Assembly (NCBI GenBank): GCA_030639985.1
Contig: DAOWKG010000110.1
Location: forward strand, 1 to 9,910
Direction: 5' to 3'
Origin: Desulfuromonadaceae bacterium
GTDB taxonomy: Bacteria; Desulfobacterota; Desulfuromonadia; Desulfuromonadales; Geopsychrobacteraceae
DNA: 9,910 bases
In this document: piece after piece, positions 6,510 through 9,910 of the stretch
Layout of the letters: every line of letters begins with the position of its first letter
How positions within the stretch are numbered: position 1 is the stretch's first letter
Position numbers and translations under genes: made by a program
Notes under the pieces: model-generated
The model's database searches: none
What the model was told of the DNA's origin: nothing
What the model saw: the letters and a program-made list of their open reading frames with translations, nothing else

Positions 6510-6656
6510 CTGGCAGGGGCAAATCGTCTTGGAAAGCTACGGTAATCAATATAACCTATGGAAATACTTGTGTTTTTAACAAATATATCTTTTGTATATA
6601 TTTTTATTATCGAAAATATTTTATTTATGCACGAATGTCAGACAGCTTAGATCAGG

Positions 6657-6686
6657 AAAAAATAGTGGCGGAACCCGGCTGCTATT
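6657..6686 (-). terminator. Possible terminator of the cyclase-dehydrogenase transcript
   Basis: On the minus strand AATAG (6686-6682) pairs with CTATT (6665-6661); a two-base internal mismatch and a further GC/GC pair close a GC-rich loop. A run of T follows to 6657. It lies about 65 nt after the dehydrogenase stop. The stem is interrupted, so efficiency is doubtful. Confidence 0.35.
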
Positions 6687-6700
6687 GGATTTGTTAACCC

Positions 6701-6741
6701 GTATCCAGGGGAGGGATAACAAGTATATGTCCCCTGAATAC
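6701..6741 (-). terminator. Imperfect 12-bp hairpin just after the dehydrogenase stop
   Basis: GTATCCAGGGGA (6701-6712) and TCCCCTGAATAC (6730-6741) are inverted repeats with one mismatch in twelve and a 17-nt loop. It starts 10 nt beyond the dehydrogenase stop. No T-run follows directly, so it may protect the 3' end of the mRNA or act together with the hairpin at 6657-6686. Confidence 0.4.
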
Positions 6742-6750
6742 CAGACAAAA

Positions 6751-7707
6751 TCAGACAACTTGGTTTTGTGGTTTACCACTCTGAAAGGCAGCAATATTGG
6801 CAATGACGGTATCAAGCAAGCGCTGCCGGGCAGCAATAGTGGCCCAAGCGATATGCGGGGTAATGATGCAGTTTGGTGCCGCAAATAAGGGGTTATCAGC
6901 CATAGGTGGTTCTTGCGCCAAAACGTCGGTAGCATAGCCCCCCAGATAGCCATCCTCGAGAGCTTCGGCAACCGCTTGTTCATCAATCAGCTGGCCACGA
7001 CCGGTATTAATCAATAACGCACCCTGTTTGATCCGTGCCAATCGGGCAGTATTAACCAGATTTTCGGTCTCTGCTGTCAGCGGGCAATTAAGGCTGATAA
7101 TGTCAGCATCCGAAAACAGCTTGTCAATATCGACAAATTCAGAGACCGCTTCATGCCGATATTTTTCCGGATGAGCAGTCTGCAGTAAAACCTCCATCCC
7201 GAAAGCAGTAGCGATTCGTGCTACCTGTTGACCTATCTGTCCATAACCGACAATACCGATAGTTTTTCCAGCTAATTCCAGTAGTGGAAGAGCGGTGAAA
7301 CTGAAATCATCACAACTAGCCCAATCCCCTTGGCGTACCATCTCCGCATGAAGACCGACATGCTGAGTCATCTCCAACAAGAGGGCAAACACCATCTGGG
7401 CTACAGCATTGGTGCTGTAACCGGGAACGTTGGTGACGATAACCCCGCCCTTTGCTGCCGCTTCGAGGTCAACAACATTAACCCCGGTAGCGAGGATACC
7501 AATATATTTGAGTTTTGGCAGTAGTGCTAAAGTTGCCGCTGAGAGAACAGTCTTATTAGTGAGAATCATTTCGGCATCATGAGCACGGACAACGATATCA
7601 TCAACCTCGGTACGCGGATGAATCAAGCAGGTCCCTAACTCCTTTAATGGTGCCCAGTCAAGATCTCCGGGGTTCATGGTGTGCCCGTCCAGAACAACTA
7701 TTTTCAT
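6751..7707 (-). CDS. D-2-hydroxyacid dehydrogenase, glycerate dehydrogenase type
   Basis: 318 aa, normal for the family. Members interconvert a 2-oxoacid and a D-2-hydroxyacid with NAD(P)H; hydroxypyruvate/glycerate is the closest guess. The cofactor domain has G154-Y-G156-QI-G159. The catalytic triad is complete: Arg237 in INTGRG, Glu266 in LAQEPP and His285 in TPHIAWAT. The substrate-loop motif ILATGVNVVD (70-80) is also present. After the second Rossmann strand (VLLQTAHP, about 173-180) the acidic residue that usually selects NAD is absent, so NADP use is conceivable. AAGGA lies 6 nt before the ATG. The start is 2 nt after the diguanylate cyclase stop, so the two are surely co-transcribed. 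Overlap of function between them is not obvious. The exact substrate cannot be set from sequence. Confidence 0.88.
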   Translation of the reverse strand: MKIVVLDGHTMNPGDLDWAPLKELGTCLIHPRTEVDDIVVRAHDAEMILTNKTVLSAATLALLPKLKYIGILATGVNVVDLEAAAKGGVIVTNVPGYSTNAVAQMVFALLLEMTQHVGLHAEMVRQGDWASCDDFSFTALPLLELAGKTIGIVGYGQIGQQVARIATAFGMEVLLQTAHPEKYRHEAVSEFVDIDKLFSDADIISLNCPLTAETENLVNTARLARIKQGALLINTGRGQLIDEQAVAEALEDGYLGGYATDVLAQEPPMADNPLFAAPNCIITPHIAWATIAARQRLLDTVIANIAAFQSGKPQNQVV

Positions 7708-7709
7708 TA

Positions 7710-8417
7710 TTAATCCTTGCTGGCGCCGCCGCTGCCAAAAATTGCCGACAGTGCTTGCTTCTCTTCAGTGGTTACACTATCAATCGACGGCAATTCGGCA
7801 TGACAAACTTGATTACGCCCACTTTTTTTTGCTTTATATAAGTATTGATCCGCCTGTTTAACCAGTTCTTCAACTGCTATTGCATCTGCTTCTGCATAGG
7901 TCGTAATCCCCATACTAACAGTCATTTGCAATGGTTTTCCGGCAACACCAAAAGGGGTAGCTGCAATTTCTTGTCGAATTCGCTCAGCCACCTGGACACC
8001 CGCCGACAAATTGGTATCGGGTAGAATGATAGCAAATTCTTCGCCCCCATAACGGCAAGGGATATCGAGCTTACGCACTGCTTGCTGCAATAATTGGGAG
8101 AGATGGATCAAAGCTTGATTACCAACCTCATGCCCCCATTGATCGTTAACCTTTTTGAAAAAATCGATATCGAGCATAATCAGGGAGGTTGGCTGCATAC
8201 TCCGCTGGGTACGTTCTATCTCCTGCTCTAACGCGTGGACAAAGTAGCGATAGTTGGCAATGCCGGTCAGAGTATCGGTGCGTACCAGATTCGACAGTTC
8301 AACCAAATTGTCCCTTAATTCTGCGACCTCTGCCACTAACGGACAATCAATTTCACCGACCGGACAAACAGTGGAGGGTAGTTGCGACAGATGAGACTCT
8401 TCCTGATGGCTATTCAT
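7710..8417 (-). CDS. Diguanylate cyclase (GGDEF domain) with N-terminal cysteine motif
   Basis: 235 aa from the chosen ATG. The GGDEF domain makes cyclic di-GMP from two GTP. It runs from TDTLTGIANYRYF (about 48-60) to the C-terminal region. The active-site loop is GGEEF (124-128, within RYGGEEF), an active variant. RKLD (115-118), five residues before it, is the RxxD product-inhibition I-site. No membrane segment or known sensor domain is present; the N-terminus has C18-P-VGEID-C25-PL followed by a short helix of coiled-coil type (VAEVAELRDNLVELSNLV). An in-frame GTG at 8468 would add 17 residues right after an in-frame stop. I prefer 8417 because it forms an ATGA overlap with a small upstream ORF, though it has no RBS of its own. 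It is probably cytosolic and co-transcribed with the dehydrogenase. Confidence 0.9.
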   Translation of the reverse strand: MNSHQEESHLSQLPSTVCPVGEIDCPLVAEVAELRDNLVELSNLVRTDTLTGIANYRYFVHALEQEIERTQRSMQPTSLIMLDIDFFKKVNDQWGHEVGNQALIHLSQLLQQAVRKLDIPCRYGGEEFAIILPDTNLSAGVQVAERIRQEIAATPFGVAGKPLQMTVSMGITTYAEADAIAVEELVKQADQYLYKAKKSGRNQVCHAELPSIDSVTTEEKQALSAIFGSGGASKD

Positions 8418-8524
8418 GTAGTATTTATAGCAAATTTCGAACAAGGAGCAATTAAAATTGCCCCACACTTATCCATGGGAGAAATCCCGCATTCCAATAG
8501 CGGTTCAACACTGAATAATGGCAT
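8414..8524 (-). CDS. Possible 36-aa leader ORF coupled to the diguanylate cyclase
   Basis: ATG at 8524-8522 opens 36 codons (begins MPLFSVEPLLECG) and ends at TGA 8416-8414, which overlaps the ATG of the cyclase as ATGA. An AAGGA lies 4 nt before the ATG. The product has three cysteines, no signal peptide and no recognisable family. The overlap and the lack of any RBS for the cyclase ATG suggest that translation of this ORF could feed the cyclase. Short ORFs of this size arise by chance, so its reality is open. Confidence 0.33.
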   Translation of the reverse strand: MPLFSVEPLLECGISPMDKCGAILIAPCSKFAINTT

Positions 8525-8571
8525 GGGATCCTTAATTTCCTAAAAACTTAAGTGCTATTTTAACCGCTGCG

Positions 8572-9015
8572 TTATTCGATAAAGTATCCGGCAACCCGCC
8601 AACTTTTATCCATTTCCAGCATAACGGTTACCGTTTCAAGCAGGTGGTCTTTATTCTCGAACTGGGAATCAAAATGGTAAACCATGTACTCACCAACCGG
8701 GATACTTTCCCCGACGTTGTTGGTATACACATAATCTTTTTGTTTGCGGTCGATCAATTTACCAGCCACCGAGCGGACAGCAGCAAGACGTTTAGTCCAA
8801 TCCGCCTGGGCAACTTCACTTTTCAAGTACGAAGAACAGGCATCCCAACTACCCTTATAATTTCCGGTATCAACCAACTCAAAAAAATGGGTCGCCGCAA
8901 CTGACGAAGCATCGATCCGTTGTTGATCTGGTTTACGACTGAGCTGGGGATAAAAGATAATTACTAGAGCAATTAAGCCCAGGAACACATGAACGCGATA
9001 TTTTCTTGGGAACAC
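8572..9015 (-). CDS. DUF4019-family envelope protein
   Basis: 147 aa. An N-terminal basic end (MFPRKYRV) and one membrane segment (about 9-25, FLGLIALVIIFYPQL) suggest a signal anchor or uncleaved signal, with the rest in the periplasm. The soluble part follows the DUF4019 pattern: ATHFFELVDTGNYKGSW, W at 73, R in KRLAAVR, then PVGEYMVYHF, E.VTVMLE and the closing W-RVAGYFIE. Function of the family is unknown. The start codon is GTG, fixed by a GGAGG seven nt upstream. It lies 108 nt after the U32 gene, with a candidate promoter between them, and 47 nt before the possible leader ORF of the cyclase. Confidence 0.83.
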   Translation of the reverse strand: MFPRKYRVHVFLGLIALVIIFYPQLSRKPDQQRIDASSVAATHFFELVDTGNYKGSWDACSSYLKSEVAQADWTKRLAAVRSVAGKLIDRKQKDYVYTNNVGESIPVGEYMVYHFDSQFENKDHLLETVTVMLEMDKSWRVAGYFIE

Positions 9016-9022
9016 GAAGCAA

Positions 9023-9028
9023 CCTCCA
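9023..9028 (-). promoter_or_regulatory. RBS that fixes the GTG start of the DUF4019 gene
   Basis: TGGAGG on the minus strand ends 7 nt before the GTG at 9015-9013. No in-frame ATG competes near it, so the GTG start is well supported. Confidence 0.75.
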
Positions 9029-9060
9029 AAGTTGTGATAATCAAATTAATCGAAGCAATC

Positions 9061-9089
9061 AATATAGTCTGGATTATTGGACAGGGCAA
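9061..9089 (-). promoter_or_regulatory. Candidate sigma-70 promoter before the DUF4019 gene
   Basis: On the minus strand TTGCCC (9089-9084), a 17-nt spacer and TATATT (9066-9061). The -10 box differs from consensus at one position and the -35 at two. The predicted start is near 9054, about 39 nt before the GTG. It would let the DUF4019 and cyclase genes be expressed without the U32 gene. Confidence 0.42.
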
Positions 9090-9123
9090 TAAAATATCAT
9101 TTCAACAGTTTGACAACGGAGAA

Positions 9124-9910
9124 CTACTCCAAACCCTTCTGGTAGTTAAACTTACTACTCCCTTGCGGATCATATCCACGCTTGACCGCATCGAGAACAT
9201 GTTTACCTGCCTGGCTGAAAGCACCCAGATGGGAAAGATCGATAATAAATTTGTGGCAGCCAGAATGTTCCAACTCCGGCAGATTGGCAATGAAAGAGAA
9301 ATCGGTTTCACTCTGGAGCCAGGTCAAACCCTGTCGTGGTTGTACCCGATAGGCATCGCCACGATCGGAAAGAACCGGATTGTCGGCACGGACATTTTTT
9401 ATTTTTATCCGCGAAGTTAGTAGCGGGACACTGCCATAAACGGTCATGGCGGTAGGTATTGGTAGTTGGTGCCGCAAGATATCAATAAGGTTCTTACGAT
9501 CGTCCTCAATATAGAGTTCGGCCTCTTTTATCCCCAATTCTGCCAGGGCAGAAATCGCCTGACTGTTTAAAGAAAAGAGGCGATAACTACTGTGTAAATT
9601 TAACCCATCAAGTTTATCAAACAAGGGGAAGTGGCCAAGATTATTGAGGCGATAATTGCTAAAACCCAGCTGCACCAGTTGCCGAATTGCACTCCTGGTA
9701 TCGGACCAGTCCTTATCAAAGATAATAAAGGGGATGTCCCAGATCAGCTGCTGACTGCGCCGGATCAACTTGTGGGCATGCTGTAAATTTTGCCCAGTTA
9801 AAGGAACCATAATCTGATCGACCCCTTGATCCCGCAGAATGTGCTGATCACGGGAATCACGCAGTTGAATACACACTTGCCGACGACCGGGCTGCGGCGC
9901 CACTTGGGGC
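9124..9910 (-). CDS. U32-family peptidase, C-terminal part (cut by the window edge)
   Basis: The reading frame stays open to the right edge, so the N-terminal catalytic region is outside the window; the internal GTG at 9903 is not taken as the start. About 262 codons are visible. Segments such as IPFIIFDKDWS, GFSNYRLNNLGHFPLF, LNLHSSYRLFSLNSQA and the Y-G-S-VPLLTSR block, then DRGDAYRVQ and the closing FNYQKGLE, match the C-terminal half of long U32 (collagenase-like, PrtC/YhbU-related) proteins. Some characterised U32 members act in tRNA or rRNA hydroxylation or in ubiquinone hydroxylation rather than proteolysis, so 'peptidase' is only a family label. It is the first gene in view of the minus-strand series; it ends in TAG 108 nt before the DUF4019 gene. 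Confidence 0.78.
   Translation of the reverse strand, partial: PQVAPQPGRRQVCIQLRDSRDQHILRDQGVDQIMVPLTGQNLQHAHKLIRRSQQLIWDIPFIIFDKDWSDTRSAIRQLVQLGFSNYRLNNLGHFPLFDKLDGLNLHSSYRLFSLNSQAISALAELGIKEAELYIEDDRKNLIDILRHQLPIPTAMTVYGSVPLLTSRIKIKNVRADNPVLSDRGDAYRVQPRQGLTWLQSETDFSFIANLPELEHSGCHKFIIDLSHLGAFSQAGKHVLDAVKRGYDPQGSSKFNYQKGLE

Larger units (their letters stand above)
6391..6750. other. 360-nt AT-rich intergenic region upstream of the small-protein pair
   Basis: No credible coding frame was found; the one longer plus-strand frame that enters here (6592 onward) runs antisense through the dehydrogenase gene and has no RBS. The stretch holds the inverted repeat at 6489-6509, an AT-only hairpin (AAATATAT / ATATATTT, 6581-6603) of uncertain meaning, and the terminator-like structures of the dehydrogenase gene at 6657-6741. 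It reads as the back-to-front junction of two minus-strand units: the end of the dehydrogenase transcript and the control region of the small-protein pair. Confidence 0.6.

Noticed and set aside
6510..6527. CTGGCAGGGGC as a plus-strand sigma-54 element
   Set aside because: No GC lies at the -12 position and no plus-strand gene is downstream.
6515..6562. Plus-strand sequence with GGCAAA and AAAGCTACGG, reminiscent of pieces of the cyclic di-GMP-I (GEMM) riboswitch
   Set aside because: The P1b GNRA stem and the GGGACGC block between the two pieces are missing, no closing stem forms, and no plus-strand gene follows.
6581..6603. AT-only hairpin as a terminator
   Set aside because: The stem has no G-C pairs and no gene on either strand ends immediately before it.
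6592..6888. 98-aa plus-strand ORF
   Set aside because: It runs antisense through the dehydrogenase 3' end, has no RBS and resembles no protein.
8418..8468. GTG start adding 17 residues to the diguanylate cyclase
   Set aside because: It lies directly after an in-frame TAA without a convincing RBS, and the extra residues look non-conserved; the ATG at 8417 is favoured.

Overview
The window looks like a chromosomal stretch of a Gram-negative, moderate-GC bacterium, most plausibly a deltaproteobacterium of the Desulfuromonadales/Geobacter type. That is inferred from the mix of families: a stand-alone CarD regulator, a CGGC-domain protein beside a COG0731-type radical SAM enzyme, a soluble GGDEF protein with an N-terminal CPxxxxxxCP motif, a DUF4019 protein, a U32 peptidase, and a good sigma-54 (-24/-12) promoter. 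No tRNA, rRNA, CRISPR array, insertion sequence or phage gene was recognised.

Left part (1-3378). A CarD-like RNA polymerase-binding regulator (minus strand, 162-641) has a strong sigma-70 promoter and a hairpin terminator. Divergent from it, on the plus strand, lie a 2-dehydropantoate 2-reductase homologue (PanE family) and a two-HKD cardiolipin synthase. These are ordinary housekeeping functions (transcription initiation, pantothenate/CoA precursor, membrane phospholipid).

Middle part (3379-6750). A plus-strand cluster follows: a TVP38/TMEM64 (DedA-superfamily) membrane protein, a cysteine-rich CGGC-domain protein and a radical SAM enzyme whose start overlaps the CGGC stop. The last two are visibly more AT-rich than the flanks. 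A near-perfect bidirectional terminator (5751-5780) separates this cluster from two minus-strand tandem genes for paralogous 73-74 aa proteins. Each has a cleavable signal peptide, one membrane segment and a shared core (GF.A.IIV.QLVPA). The pair sits behind a convincing sigma-54 promoter with an inverted repeat at enhancer distance. I recognise no known function; this is the most original part of the window.

Right part (6751-9910). All genes are on the minus strand, in transcription order: the C-terminal part of a U32-family peptidase (cut by the window edge), a DUF4019 envelope protein (GTG start), a possible 36-codon leader ORF, a diguanylate cyclase (GGEEF with an I-site) and a D-2-hydroxyacid (glycerate-type) dehydrogenase only 2 nt after the cyclase. 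The leader ORF would end in an ATGA overlap with the cyclase start. The cyclase and dehydrogenase are almost certainly co-transcribed; whether the whole set is one transcript is not clear, because a candidate promoter precedes the DUF4019 gene.
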